A stretch of DNA of 64,000 nucleotides, taken from Branchipolynoe longqiensis (taxonomy: Eukaryota > Annelida > Polychaeta > Phyllodocida > Polynoidae). The translations under genes were made by a program, and so were the position numbers. The notes beneath the pieces were generated by a model. The model was not told the origin of the DNA. It worked only from the letters and a program-made list of their open reading frames with translations, and did no database searches. The stretch covers positions 87,829,865-87,893,864 of the forward strand of contig CM059190.1 in NCBI GenBank assembly GCA_030323885.1. Direction: 5' to 3'. Below are positions 37,501 to 45,712 of the stretch, piece after piece. Position 1 is the stretch's first letter; every line of letters begins with the position of its first letter.

Positions 37501-40500
37501 AATGAAGAGAAAAAGAATCCTACTTCACTGATTTTAAACGCCAGCTTTGCCAAGTTTGTTGCTTGTTGGGGTTTTACTTCCTAGGAATATCTAAACTACG
37601 TTTTGTGGTCAGTTATATGACAAATTCTCTGACCAGATTTGAACAAATTTATTACAAATACCTCCACCCCCTCCCCCGAGATTTCTTTAACCAAACACAA
37701 AATTGAATTTATAGCCCATTCACCCCACTTCCGACAAAACATACCTGAGAAACAAGTATGTTTCTGTGTTGGCCTCACTAATATAGTATAGTAAGTGTAA
37801 ACACCTGGGTGTGAATTGTTTGTAACTTAGGGCAGCCTGATCTAATCAATAATTCCAGTTACTCAAGTCATCATGGTGTTTCCTCGTTTATTTCAGCGCT
37901 TGTTATGGCGACAACTTATATTAGAAACTGTTCTTTAGTTAGGCATGCCTTTGCAATATAGAAAAACCCCACTTCCTCAAACCCGCGCTTCGATGTCTCA
38001 TAGCCTGTAAGCGACTCGGTCTGAGCGTCTCGCTGCTTGTGCCCGGTGTGTCTGTGTACGTGTGCTTTCTGCTGATCCCAGCAGTGTCCCGGATGTAATA
38101 ATTAAATAAGATAGCAATATAGATTTAAAATCACGGAGAATAATGGTGACAATAGGGCTTGTAGTTCTACCCTAAGCGGATCGGGACGTAGCTCAGGCAG
38201 TAGCGTGTCCACCTGTGAAGCTGTCGGGTCATCCGATTGATCCTTCTCAGTGGACCCATTTGCAGTTTGGGCTATTTTCCATTCCAACCAGTGGTCTACA
38301 ACTGGTCAATTAAAGTCTGTGGTATGTACCTTCTGTTTGTGGGAAAGTGCATATAAAAGACCGCTTGCTGCTTATCTGAAAGAGTAGCTTATGTGGCGGC
38401 AGCGGGTTTCCTCCAATAGCCGATGATACGAAAATCAATGTGTTCTAGAGGCATCGTTAAATAAAACAAGTTTTACTTTGTAGTTATATCGTAATGCTAA
38501 AAATAGATGAGACATCTGCGCAATGCGCAGTGGCACAATCTAAATACTTTCATGAATTGAATGGATGTCATAAGTTGTGCAATGGAAGAACAACCATGAA
38601 AGCTAGTGATGACCAGAACGCAAGTACCATGACCTGATTTCCCACTCAGTAACATTATCCTGATACTGAGCCAACCAGTCCTTGCTCTATCCTATTTGTG
38701 CTGAGCACCAGGCTAGGTAGCAACACATATCAATTTTGTGCGTCATTGGTTTGACTCGGCAGGGATTGAAAACTCCCGACCATCCCCATGGGGAGCCAAC
38801 TCTTCCGGCATGAGTAGACAAATCTATGTGAATGTTAATTTTGAAGTATATGAATTATATTGTGTGGACCAGATGTGTATTAAATTTGTAAATACATGCC
38901 TCGTTTCTGATTAGATGGGGAGTTCTGATAAGTAAGTAAGGTATGTGCACTGCATGTCGGGTTCGCTCTGCATTAAAGTGCCACCGGCCTATTGATGGCG
39001 AAGTGCCTGACCGCAAACCCACTAAATTAAAGCGGTGGTGCTTTAAGGACATGCCTGCAGTTCCCTTTGCTATAAACATTGTTCGATAAGTGGATTTACA
39101 GCTTGTAACAAACGTGGTATTCAGAATGAAATATCCACTCTTTCATTTGGCCACACTTTTGCTAATACCATTATGTTGACTATTTGATTACTAAAACTGG
39201 CGTATGTGTATTTGACTGAAACAATGAGTTGCAGTTGGGCTGTGATATATAACGATCTTAGGTGGAATTCTCCACTGTCGGCAAAGCCGTTGGACAATTT
39301 GAGAGTATTGTCTAAATGGTGAGATATTACCGAGACTAAATCACATACCCTGATCTCTGGACCATAGTTTTAGGTGTCCTTCTGTCTACATTGCCTTCTA
39401 GGGCAAAAAAACCCAGCAGTCCCTCTCCGTGTGTGGATATATTTGTATGGATATTTATGTGGGCCATTCACAGCTCCTAGCTAGTCTCAAGGTGGGCTTT
39501 AAAACCAACAATATAATTTATATTAAAACTAGCCTAAATATAGAGCATCATGCTTATGATCAAAAGAATAGGATTAAGAAAAACTATTATTTTAAATCAT
39601 CTTTAAATATATTAACATGGTTTCGGTTATTGCATTGTTTTGTGGTTTTGTAATATCGCAAATATTGCTTTCATTGAAATAATAATTTATTTGAAATTAA
39701 TCAAATCTTAGTACAACATTATTTCACTTAAAGCTGCATAATCGGATTAAATCACCAAATTGTCATGACCAGACCACTTACCTAGATTTGAATCCACACT
39801 TCCAATTTAGACCCCGGCTCATTAAATATTTGCTCATTCAATATTTGCAGTTTTATGCTCCTGTGGTATATTTGGCAAAATGGGTAAACAAAGCCTATTG
39901 CCAGCATTTCGGTGGTGCAGTGTATGTGTATATATGAATGTGCATTGGTGGCTTCCGGTGCTCGGGCTTTTATTTCCGTCGCAAACTATAACAACCCCGC
40001 GCTACTAACCTTGGAACCTGGAACCTGGAACCCGTCAGTTAAAAAAGAGTAACCCACAAGGCCTCCCTCCTCCCCCTGCTACCGCTAACCCCGGCCCTGC
40101 TTGGCTTCAGACTCACACGCCCATCATTCGGTCGGGGAGGGCGACCGCCGCCGACCCGACCAAGGCGGCCTGCTCGCCGTCCACCATGTCGCCGGTCATC
40201 CGGCTTTTCAAGGACGCGGAGCACCAGCCCATTGTAAGTGGCCGCGCGTCGTCAAGGCAGCCTTTGTTCTGCTCTAATAACCCAAGTAACTTGTCTGCAT
40301 GAGACACCGCCCCCTCACCCCTCACCCCCCTCCGCCCGCCCTGAAATCTGCTTTACTAAGAGCTTGCGTTTTCTTTTATGTTTACACTCGCTGAGTTTTG
40401 TTATATCACATATATTATACAGTAAAACCTCTGTAAATTGATCGACCATGAGACCGACATTAAATGGTCCATTTACGGAGGTAGTTGGTTTAGGGAGTTT

Positions 40501-43500
40501 TTCATTTCATTACAATGGTATTGTATGGGCGATCGTTTGGGACTCAAATAAAGCGATCGATATAGGGGAGTGGTCTATCTGTGGAGGTGGTCGGTTAGAG
40601 AGGTTTTACTGTGTATATAACATTATATAACATAATTTGCAAACTATGTATATAATATATGTTAATAAATATAAATATATGTTAATAAATACTCTTTCGG
40701 ATTTTAATTCGCGCTGTAAGTACGTTTCAGGGTGGTTTAAACAAACAAAAAACTTAATTTAAAAAACCAACGAGCTTGAATGTTGGTTGCGATGAAGTAC
40801 ATGGGCAGGAGAGGTTGTCATTATGTAACGTCATTCTATCTAGGAACACCCTAGGAGTATCTTAAAGAAGATGAGAGCACAAAAAGGTAGTACTTCCGAG
40901 TTTTGTTCGCGTGTTGTTGAAAGTTTTTATATAAAAAAATTTTGAGTGTGCACTATTCCATTCTTGTTTGCAATGATGTTGAGATGATGTTCCTAGTTAA
41001 ACCGAACACATAGTCAAGGTCCTACGACAACCACTCTGTATAACATTTTTTAAATATTGATAATCCAACAAGTGGGTATTGTCTTTTTTTTTTTTTAAAG
41101 CACACATACAAACTACTCTACGTGTTCACTTTTCACTTAGATTGTGATTGTTGGAGTTGGGGCGGGTGGGGGGGGGGGGGGCGTGTTAAATGTGTGTAGT
41201 CTGTTCAAAAAGATCCAATTTTAGAAACCACTTACCTAGATTTGAGCCTACATACCAAACTAGGATACTTTTGCACTGTTTAAAGCTGCATAGTCCGATG
41301 AAAGGATCAGATTTTCTAAATGAAAACACTTGTCTAGATTTGATCCTACTTAGATACTGGTGCACTTATTGGACATTTGTGATTGCATAGAAGGGATTAC
41401 TAAATCAATTTCAATAGAATCTGTTTCTGCTGAAGGCTATGGTGTCCGAGGTTTGATGTGCATTCTCAAATTAATTTGGCATATTATAATTTAAAAAAAA
41501 AAAAATTGCCATTTAAAATAAGTTATTTCAAGCTGAAGTAAGGTATAGGTATCAACATAATGTCTATTTAAAAAAAACAAACATGGGTCTTGGAAAGTCT
41601 TGAACTTCATTTTCCCCATTTCAAGGCCTTAAAAAGCCTGCAATTTAACCTATTTTGGGTAATTAGTCTTGAAAAGTTTGAATAACATTAAATGTTCCCA
41701 CTGATCTAAATTAGTTCAAAATTGCCATTCGCCATCACATTTTTCTCTCTCCTGAAATCCAAATGAAAATAGTCTTGAATTTGTATCAAAATAGCCTTGA
41801 AATAGCCTTGAATTCCATATCTTCACACGTGCACGGACCTTGTACTGTATCTAACGTAAGTTACCTGGTGCTTCTCCCCCCGCAGCTTCCCTCTAACCCC
41901 TGCGTGCACATCGTCGACCTCCAGACACAGGCGCCGCTGCTGCTCGCCACCTGTAAGCGCCACCTCGGGTCGCCGCCCGTCTTCCGCACGCCGCGCCCCC
42001 TGGCGACGACGCCGGCGGCGCGCCGACTCGCCGACAACTACGAGAACGTGGCGCCCCTGGCGGCGGCGTCTCCGGGCGGCGGGCGGTGGACGGCCCGTGG
42101 CCGGGGAACGCCGCACGCGCCCGTCATCGTGACGCCCGACCGACGCGCCACCTCGTGTGTGCTGCCCATCACCAAGCTGCCGGCCCACATGCAGGTGAAG
42201 AGGCACGCACTCTTACAGTTCTGCACCTTCGACGTATAGCGGTGGTGGTGATAGGTGGTGGTGTTGGTGGTGGTGGTGATGTTGGCCTTACTGTAGCTGT
42301 CCAGTGATGATAAATGATGATAGTAATATTATTATTAATAACGATGATATTGTTATTATTAATTATAATATTAATTATTATATAAGTATACACAATTAAT
42401 AACTAAAAACTGTTAAATTGTACGGTTATTAGGGTATAAGTTAACCTTACCTGCCCGGACATTGGTCACTGGTGTAATCTTTATCTGACAGCAGAGATGG
42501 GTCATCAGTCTGTATCTTTTTTTTAAATCAATTAATTGTCCCCTTTTTGGTTTTATTTATTTATTTGAAAAAAAAAAAATGGGTTCCATTAAAAAAAAAA
42601 AGCTATTATTCACATATATCCATTTCCAATATGGGTATTCCAAGATTACGCTGGTCCATCATGAAGTGCTGTAGTTGTGACCTGAGTGCGCTGGTTTACA
42701 GCTACAGCTTGTACACCGGAAGTTGTGAATACACGCACACAAAGTCGCATTTTATGTAATGTAAAATATTTGCCAAGACAGTTTCACTGCAATTTGCATT
42801 AGAAAAAAATGTCTGGCAAGAATCTGACCCAAGTTTGGTCATCAGGAGGGGTGTGGTTATCTATGTTAAGTGTGTTCACGGTGAAGGATAGTGCTGGGAC
42901 CATACCGCCACGTGCACCTACCGGTCTCCCAGGGAGACCAGCGGAACCAGGAACGCACCAAATTTTGAATGCTGCCTTCATTAAATCCAGTCATACTACA
43001 GCTTGTGACCATTTTGGGCCAAAGAACCCAGTCGCCAGCGACTTTGTGTCCAAGGCAATGGTCGCTGACCTTGCGACCAGAATTGTCGCAAGGATGTTTT
43101 CAATGCAGTAGCTACAAACTCCTTGTGACCATTTTTATTGCGCAGAGGTTGGCGACCACTGAGGATTAGTTTGCAGCGGCGCCTTGCAAAGTGGTAGCAA
43201 GCAGTAGTGTGACTGGGGTATTATTAATTAACCCAATTATTGTTGAAAATGCGACAAGTTGTGGGACATTTTCTCTTACTGCTGTCATATAAACGTGTTG
43301 GCTTACTATCGTCTGTCTGCCATTGTTAGTAAAGTGAATTTGGGCATGCGGGGTGGTAGTGTGCTTGTTTGCGTTTGTTCTGTTATAGGTTTAGTCACGC
43401 CCAAGTTTGTAAGGGCCGAATACTTCCTTATTTGTACAGTCATTTAAAGTTTGACGGGAGGCGGCACTGCGTTGTCCACACCTGACAACTGCGTGTCTTC

Positions 43501-45712
43501 TTCCCACCTGTTCAGCTAGTTACTGTCTGTGTTTGAATTGTAAAAAGAGAAAAAATCTGAAAAAACTGTGCCATGGTTAGTCTAGTTTGTAAGAAGTTCT
43601 GAGTATGTACATTATCATTCCATCCATTATATGTGAGTAAAGATTTGGACGATTTGATTGTGTTTTGTTACAGCTACAAGCACCTTTATATTAAGCTATG
43701 GTTTTGCTGTTCTTCAGCTAGCCAATAAATGTAGTAGTGTTGAAGAGTACCAGCTGCGATTAACTGGGAGCTTTGGTGTGAACTAATGGGTTTGTCTGCT
43801 TGTTGAGGTTTATGTGTAAGCAACATTGAAGGTCGGGTACCGACTTGTGACAGTGCATGCTAATGGCGACTTTATGGTGCTGCCCCACTGGGAGATGCCG
43901 CTGGTATCATGACCCAACGTCCCCATAACATTATTATAATATTGAGCAAACCAAATCCTATGAATGCTGTATGCCAGGCTAGGTAGCAACAAATATAAAT
44001 TTTGTAAGTCATTGGTTTGGCTTGGTTGGGGTTCGAGCACTCACGATCTTCCATATGGGAAGTCAGTCAGCACTGTGATTGGTTCGGCCATCTCTTCCCA
44101 TGTTTCATATCACTGCGAAGGTTATCTGCCATTAGAATTGCTTGTATTATATATCGCTAAGAACTAGCGAATCCTTAACAAAAGGGACAGTGTTGTTCTC
44201 TATGAATCACAGAAGAGTGCCTTCTTGTGTGCATGACGCAATGTGTGATTTGTGATATTTGTAATGTGCTTTAGCATTGGCTTTATTTTGATTAAGCTGG
44301 TGGAGGAGGGTGTCTGTGTATGGTTTTCTTTTCGAATTTTGCTTAAGCTTAAGCGTGCTGATAGTGCATGTGTATTCAGTGAAAAAAGGCTGGAACAAAT
44401 TTTGTTTGTAACTTCTCAATTGATGTTGTAGTTTGCGTAAGCAGTCACATAGCCACTGTCTGCTTACTTGCCAAACATCCATTCAAATAACATTGTATAT
44501 ACTTCAGCCAGCCATTCGGTAAATGTAAGACGTACCAAGCATTTGACTTATAGTTGCATGGTTCGATGGCTTTTTAATGTCTCCGTTATTTTTTTTAGAT
44601 AGATATATCAGGTTGACCATTATTACCTACTATTCATAAATCTGGAATAACTTTGATGAAAAACTGCTGCTTTTGGAGCAATTTGAGCTGAAAGAACGAA
44701 AATAACTTTGGCAAGCTTACTGAAACTCCTATAGCTGTGGCCTAGTTTGTCATCTCGCAATCACCATGTGATGTATGCTAACCTACTAATGTAGGTAGCC
44801 TGGGCCGCGTTCAGGGTCTGTCTCGGAGGCGCCCGTGACGTCACGCTAGTCTGAACCACAAAGGCAGTTTCTTGTCTCGAAAATCACTCCCCGATAGGCG
44901 GCAGCCATTTGCAATCGAAATGCTCCGCTCTGATTGGATGAAACCACTGCATGCGGCGGCCATTTTCGGGGTGCTTTTTGTCTCCTATCTGAAAAGGGAG
45001 GCGTCGCCGAGACGTACCCTGAACGCGGCTCTGGTCCCTTTTGAATGGGGGAACGACTAATGAAGTCACGAGATTGACCTAATTGGTTAGTGGCCTCCCT
45101 GCCCAAAGGCTGTCTCAAAGTAGGTGTCCAAATGGATGGGGGTCGTAAATTCACCAATTATTCTTTCTATGCTGTCCCAAATCATTAATTAATGCACCAG
45201 TATCTAAGTTTACCATGTAGAACCAAATGTAGGTAAGTGTTTTGGTTTGATTTCGGGGAAAAACGTTTCATTGGACCATGCAACCTTGAACCGCAGTTTG
45301 AATCGGTTTATTTGAAATCAATTGCATATAGTATCTATATAATTGCATATAGTATCTATATAATCGTCATCGGAGGTAAATTGTATTCAGTGACCAGTAT
45401 TTGGTCACCAGCTGTTCCGCTCGAATAGGAGTGAGAACACTGGTGAGGTGGTAACGGAATCAGCCTCCGGCCCACGTTTATTACAGTAAACCGTGTCGTG
45501 ATCCAACACTCGGTTCTAGTGTCGCAAAAAAACGCCATGCGTAAAAGTGCTTTTCAACAGTCCGCCCCATCTTGCTGATGATGTGCTTGCTGATCAGCAG
45601 TGAGTGGAGTGACTGACGTGTGTGTGTGTGACGCCTGCCTGCCTTGTGTTTACAGGCGATGCTGATGACACCAGGCTCCCGGCGTCCCATGTCCATGCTA
45701 CAGACGCCCTGA
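25322..45712 (+). CDS. ARHGAP19: ARHGAP19-like Rho GTPase-activating protein, 12 exons
   Basis: Predicted to stimulate GTP hydrolysis by Rho-family GTPases, which in vertebrate ARHGAP19 means RhoA control in cell division. Joining 25,322-25,541, 30,601-30,690, 31,519-31,734, 32,490-32,710, 33,157-33,243, 33,847-33,966, 34,896-35,060, 35,812-35,892, 36,273-36,401, 40,111-40,233, 41,886-42,194 and 45,656-45,712 keeps one frame and gives 605 residues. All junctions are GT-AG. The RhoGAP domain spans about residues 80-275: VEGLFRKSG holds the arginine finger (R112), LLKTFLGEL holds the conserved Lys (K152), and MFAPHLL follows. HINSMPESAKKRKLLKQ matches the ARHGAP19-specific tail, and KRSKSLSESIK (390-400) resembles its basic Ser-rich motif. 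Human ARHGAP19 is about 494 residues, so this tail is longer. Oddities: Thr235 where I expect Asn, an uncertain N-terminus, and two candidate C-termini. Family assignment is firm. The first exon is less certain. Confidence 0.9.
26291..26853. mobile_element. Two TTAA MITE copies head to tail
   Basis: A half element from 26,291 (AGCTGCATAATCCAACG after TTAA) runs to about 26,509. A second, starting after TTAA at 26,514 (AGTTGCATAGTCCGACGG), runs to about 26,853. Both lie in ARHGAP19 intron 1. Confidence 0.7.
27345..27675 (+). mobile_element. tRNA-derived SINE, full-length
   Basis: Head gacgggatggccgaatgag, B box ggattcgaaccctgg, standard central region and tail. In ARHGAP19 intron 1. Confidence 0.9.
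27695..28080. promoter_or_regulatory. Non-repeat island in ARHGAP19 intron 1
   Basis: Unique, GC-rich, with taatgacgtcatgtca (CRE at 27,974) and gacaatag Sox-like sites. Candidate intronic enhancer or internal promoter. Its 134-codon ORF does not look like protein. Confidence 0.3.
28101..29010 (-). mobile_element. Cluster of three minus-strand SINE pieces
   Basis: 28,101-28,260 is tail to central region. 28,633-28,835 is a full alternative-tail copy (head minus strand gatggccaaatgagttag). 28,837-29,010 is head and central region of another. A MITE (28,293-28,628) sits between the first two. Confidence 0.8.
28293..28628. mobile_element. TTAA MITE copy, subfamily shared with 61,193
   Basis: TTAA flanks at 28,289-28,292 and 28,629-28,632. 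Ends AGTTGCATACTCCGATGG and CATCGGACTATGCAGCT. Body almost identical to the 61,193 copy (shared ctgtattttttctgagat and taagttagatatgtaaaat). It sits between two minus-strand SINEs. Confidence 0.9.
29040..29345. repeat. Palindrome-rich TATACATG/TATG repeat
   Basis: Alternating tatacatgtatg and tatg units, about 300 bp, self-complementary, giving spurious ORFs on both strands. Confidence 0.95.
29699..29860 (+). CDS. Unidentified ORF start in ARHGAP19 intron 1
   Basis: ATG 29,699 in good context (gtcATGGG) encodes MGSNMGKYKPAGGQRAAQGP and a basic, Gln/Arg-rich stretch, then degenerates into TATG repeat sequence. An N-terminal MGSNMGK would fit myristoylation. It may be the first coding exon of another transcript, or chance in a GC-rich island. 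No domain recognised. Confidence 0.2.
30380..30547 (+). repeat. 18-bp minisatellite before ARHGAP19 exon 2
   Basis: About nine units of gactgacatggcaggtag with variants. Ends about 50 bp upstream of the exon 2 acceptor. Confidence 0.9.
30601..30690 (+). CDS. ARHGAP19: ARHGAP19 exon 2
   Basis: Acceptor gttcacctag, donor GTAAGT at 30,691, phase 1 on both sides. Encodes residues 74-103, including HLDFECVENIEVLIRFLNR, the first helix of the GAP domain just before the arginine-finger loop. Missed by simple ORF calls because it is only 90 nt. An 18-bp minisatellite ends about 50 bp upstream of it. Confidence 0.85.
30803..31093. mobile_element. TTAA MITE copy, left end decayed
   Basis: Body landmarks atctagatttgagtccacg and aaagtaaggtagattata, right end aaccatcggattatgcag. 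Lies in the intron between ARHGAP19 exons 2 and 3. Confidence 0.7.
31519..31734 (+). CDS. ARHGAP19: ARHGAP19 exon 3, arginine finger
   Basis: Acceptor tttctcacag, donor GTGAGC at 31,735, phase 1. Encodes residues 104-175: VEGLFRKSG with R112 as catalytic arginine finger, then NLLKTFLGELTEPLL with K152. These are the most conserved RhoGAP blocks. The usual GELPxPL Pro is Thr159. A minisatellite carrying repeated donor-like sequences begins right after the authentic donor. Confidence 0.95.
31775..32065 (+). repeat. 43-bp minisatellite with donor-like units after ARHGAP19 exon 3
   Basis: aatacctggt/aatacccggt at 31,817, 31,861, 31,901, 31,944, 31,988 and 32,032. Units resemble the exon 3 end plus donor (aaaatacccg|gtgagc). 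Another unit at 32,398-32,410 lies beyond an inserted TIR fragment. Confidence 0.9.
32145..32285. mobile_element. TIR element B core fragment
   Basis: taaccttataaatttaatat through gtgccaagcggtttgtttct to atgaagattgctcatagc. Sits within the minisatellite after ARHGAP19 exon 3. Confidence 0.7.
32490..32710 (+). CDS. ARHGAP19: ARHGAP19 exon 4, GAP core
   Basis: Acceptor cgcccctccag, donor GTGAGT at 32,711, enters in phase 1 and leaves in phase 0. Encodes residues 176-249: a Leu-rich helical block (ATAQLLVQLLRRENAALLRA) and TLGTMFAPHLLVP, the last GAP motif. In human ARHGAP19 the corresponding stretch reads NLALMFAPH, so T235 stands where Asn is expected. Confidence 0.93.
32833..33082. mobile_element. 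hAT-like short TIR element
   Basis: Starts cagggtccgtacagacattg, then repeated ccttgaaaggccttgaat-type sequence and tgatctaaattagttt. CAGGG ends are typical of hAT MITEs. Copy at 41,583-41,846. Confidence 0.6.
33157..33243 (+). CDS. ARHGAP19: ARHGAP19 exon 5, end of GAP domain
   Basis: Acceptor gatcatag, donor GTACAG at 33,244, phase 0, 29 codons. Encodes residues 250-278, MSANELQQLTSHTTRAVAFL and IEHGLEIFK, which follows the human VTANDLQENITKLNSGMAFM and IKHSQKLFK pattern closely. This is one of the strongest orthology signals. Confidence 0.93.
33847..33966 (+). CDS. ARHGAP19: ARHGAP19 exon 6
   Basis: Acceptor cttcggccag, donor GTACAG at 33,967, phase 0, 40 codons (residues 279-318). Begins VPTALMRDITAYWEQM, equivalent to the APAYIRECARLHYLG segment after the GAP domain, then runs into an acidic linker ending CPHKYR. 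Confidence 0.85.
34514..34846 (+). mobile_element. tRNA-derived SINE before ARHGAP19 exon 7
   Basis: Head cttggttgaattggtaag, B box ggtttgaaacccgg, standard central region and tail ending caacaagcaaac 50 bp before the acceptor of exon 7. Moderately diverged. Confidence 0.88.
34896..35060 (+). CDS. ARHGAP19: ARHGAP19 exon 7
   Basis: Acceptor ctccgcctacag, donor GTTAGT at 35,061, phase 0, 55 codons (residues 319-373). ELAQLYAHINSMPESAKKRK followed by LLKQ matches the human LRELFQHVHDMPESAKKKQL then IRQ motif, specific to ARHGAP19 among RhoGAPs as far as I recall. A SINE lies 50 bp upstream, and a TIR element begins about 30 bp after the donor. Confidence 0.93.
35094..35446. mobile_element. TA-flanked TIR element in ARHGAP19 intron 7
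   Basis: Ends ATAGACCCTGCCAGTTAAGC and inverted ATAGACCCCCGCCAGTTAAG, flanked by TA. A block of about 65 bp (aagctagtgacatctat, cagaatctggaaccact) occurs near each end in direct orientation. TA duplication suggests a Tc1/mariner-type mobiliser. Confidence 0.7.
35494..35614 (-). pseudogene. 5S rRNA-derived sequence
   Basis: On the minus strand: ggttctcatctgatcacc, then tcagtacttggacgggtgat and a 3' part like a 5S end (ccaggatacatacgatgtgc). These match the internal control region of 5S rRNA, and length is about 120 nt. Too diverged to be a working gene. Could be a 5S-type SINE head. Confidence 0.65.
35812..35892 (+). CDS. ARHGAP19: ARHGAP19 exon 8
   Basis: Acceptor ttcataaacag, donor GTAAGA at 35,893, phase 0, 27 codons (residues 374-400). 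FNRANGM continues the human FNKQSL position. GKHKRSKSLSESIK parallels the RARSRSFSGLIK segment, with S394 in an RxxS-like basic context that suggests phosphorylation. Confidence 0.88.
36273..36401 (+). CDS. ARHGAP19: ARHGAP19 exon 9
   Basis: Acceptor cattttgcacag, donor GTAGGC at 36,402, phase 0, 43 codons (residues 401-443). Starts KMVGRSNHKRRGSGNAAS and continues as a low-complexity Ala/Ser/Gly/Pro-rich linker. Poorly conserved tail. Accepted because frame and splice sites fit both neighbours. Confidence 0.75.
36581..37045. mobile_element. hAT-like TIR element with perfect 61-bp tandem inside
   Basis: Ends cagggttcgtacaatcttt and (inverted) cagggatgagtgaaatgtg. Inside, a 61-bp unit beginning attagcatggtatatttagg occurs twice without a visible mismatch (about 36,778-36,899). 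Confidence 0.65.
38170..38479 (+). mobile_element. Third SINE family, mollusc-type
   Basis: Starts cctaagcggatcgggacgta with a tRNA-like head, then ggtgcatataaaaga-type core (gtgcatataaaagaccgct), gcagcgggtttcctccaa, tagccgatgatacg and the end gcatcgttaaataaaacaag. I recall near-identical cores from gastropod genomes. Inside the intron between ARHGAP19 exons 9 and 10. Confidence 0.8.
38625..38815 (-). mobile_element. SINE, tail missing
   Basis: Minus strand: central region (ccaggctaggtagcaacac) and B-box region (ggcagggattgaaaactcc). Confidence 0.75.
39732..39920. mobile_element. TTAA MITE partial copy
   Basis: Begins after TTAA as AGCTGCATAATCGGATT, then ttacctagatttgaatcc. The right end is not found. 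Confidence 0.6.
40111..40233 (+). CDS. ARHGAP19: ARHGAP19 exon 10
   Basis: Acceptor ttggcttcag, donor GTAAGT at 40,234, phase 0, 41 codons (residues 444-484). Encodes a disordered, Thr/Pro-rich stretch ending MSPVIRLFKDAEHQPI. No known domain. Supported by splice sites, phase and GC-rich codon use. It follows the longest internal intron after intron 1 (about 3.7 kb). Confidence 0.75.
41200..41560. mobile_element. TTAA MITE copies, one partial then one half
   Basis: 41,200-41,279 is an endless body fragment. A second copy starts after TTAA at 41,284 (AGCTGCATAGTCCGATGA) and fades near 41,560. In the ARHGAP19 intron before exon 11. Confidence 0.65.
41583..41846. mobile_element. hAT-like element copy
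   Basis: Shares gtcttgaa/ccttgaa repeats, ctgatctaaattagttca and ccttgaattccatatcttca with 32,833-33,082. Ends just before the acceptor of ARHGAP19 exon 11, about 40 bp away. Confidence 0.6.
41886..42194 (+). CDS. ARHGAP19: ARHGAP19 exon 11 (may read through to a stop at 42,239)
   Basis: Acceptor ccccccgcag, about 68 percent GC, phase 0. Contains SPPVFRTPRPLATTPAARRL, a Pro/Thr-rich tail that loosely recalls the human SPAVTMTPTR end. Two ends are possible. A donor CAG|GTGAAG at 42,195 joins in phase to 45,656, or translation runs on as VKRHALLQFCTFDV to TAG at 42,237-42,239, giving 601 residues. I prefer splicing because the downstream exon has a strong acceptor and another MTP motif, but this donor is weak at +5. 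Confidence 0.8.
42725..42960 (+). repeat. Dispersed repeat, copy of 3,270-3,540
   Basis: Homologous blocks as given for the other copy. Short ORFs here read repeat sequence. Confidence 0.5.
42984..43218. mobile_element. TIR element related to 3,014-3,246
   Basis: Left end ccagtcatactacagcttg, right end gcagtagtgtgactgggg. Body with gaccattttgggccaaaga and ggtcgctgacc. Confidence 0.65.
43797..44095 (-). mobile_element. SINE, nearly full
   Basis: Minus strand tail to head: gtcgggtaccgacttgtgac, ggtgctgccccactggga, gccaggctaggtagcaac, ttggggttcgagcactcac. Downstream of ARHGAP19 exon 11. Confidence 0.8.
44552..45296. mobile_element. TTAA-type MITE split by another TIR element
   Basis: Left half 44,552 to about 44,760 starts AGTTGCATGGTTCGATGG. 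Right half about 45,180-45,296 ends cattggaccatgcaacctt. Between them sits a GC-rich TIR element and flanking sequence. Confidence 0.6.
44802..45033. mobile_element. GC-rich TIR element inside the MITE
   Basis: Left end gggccgcgttcagggtctg, right end (reverse complement) gagccgcgttcagggtacg, about 30 bp of TIR. About 232 bp, with a perfect TGACGTCA at 44,836-44,843. Short ORFs here are on repeat sequence. Confidence 0.6.
45656..45712 (+). CDS. ARHGAP19: ARHGAP19 candidate terminal exon 12
   Basis: A long pyrimidine/GT tract ending tgtttacag precedes 45,656. Phase 0 from exon 11 gives AMLMTPGSRRPMSMLQTP then TGA. The MTPGSRRP-type ending is similar in character to the MTPTRLKW ending of the human protein. 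It would be the 18-residue C-terminus and 45,713 onward the 3' UTR. Not proven: the intron of about 3.5 kb is full of repeats. Confidence 0.6.
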   Translation, partial: AMLMTPGSRRPMSMLQTP

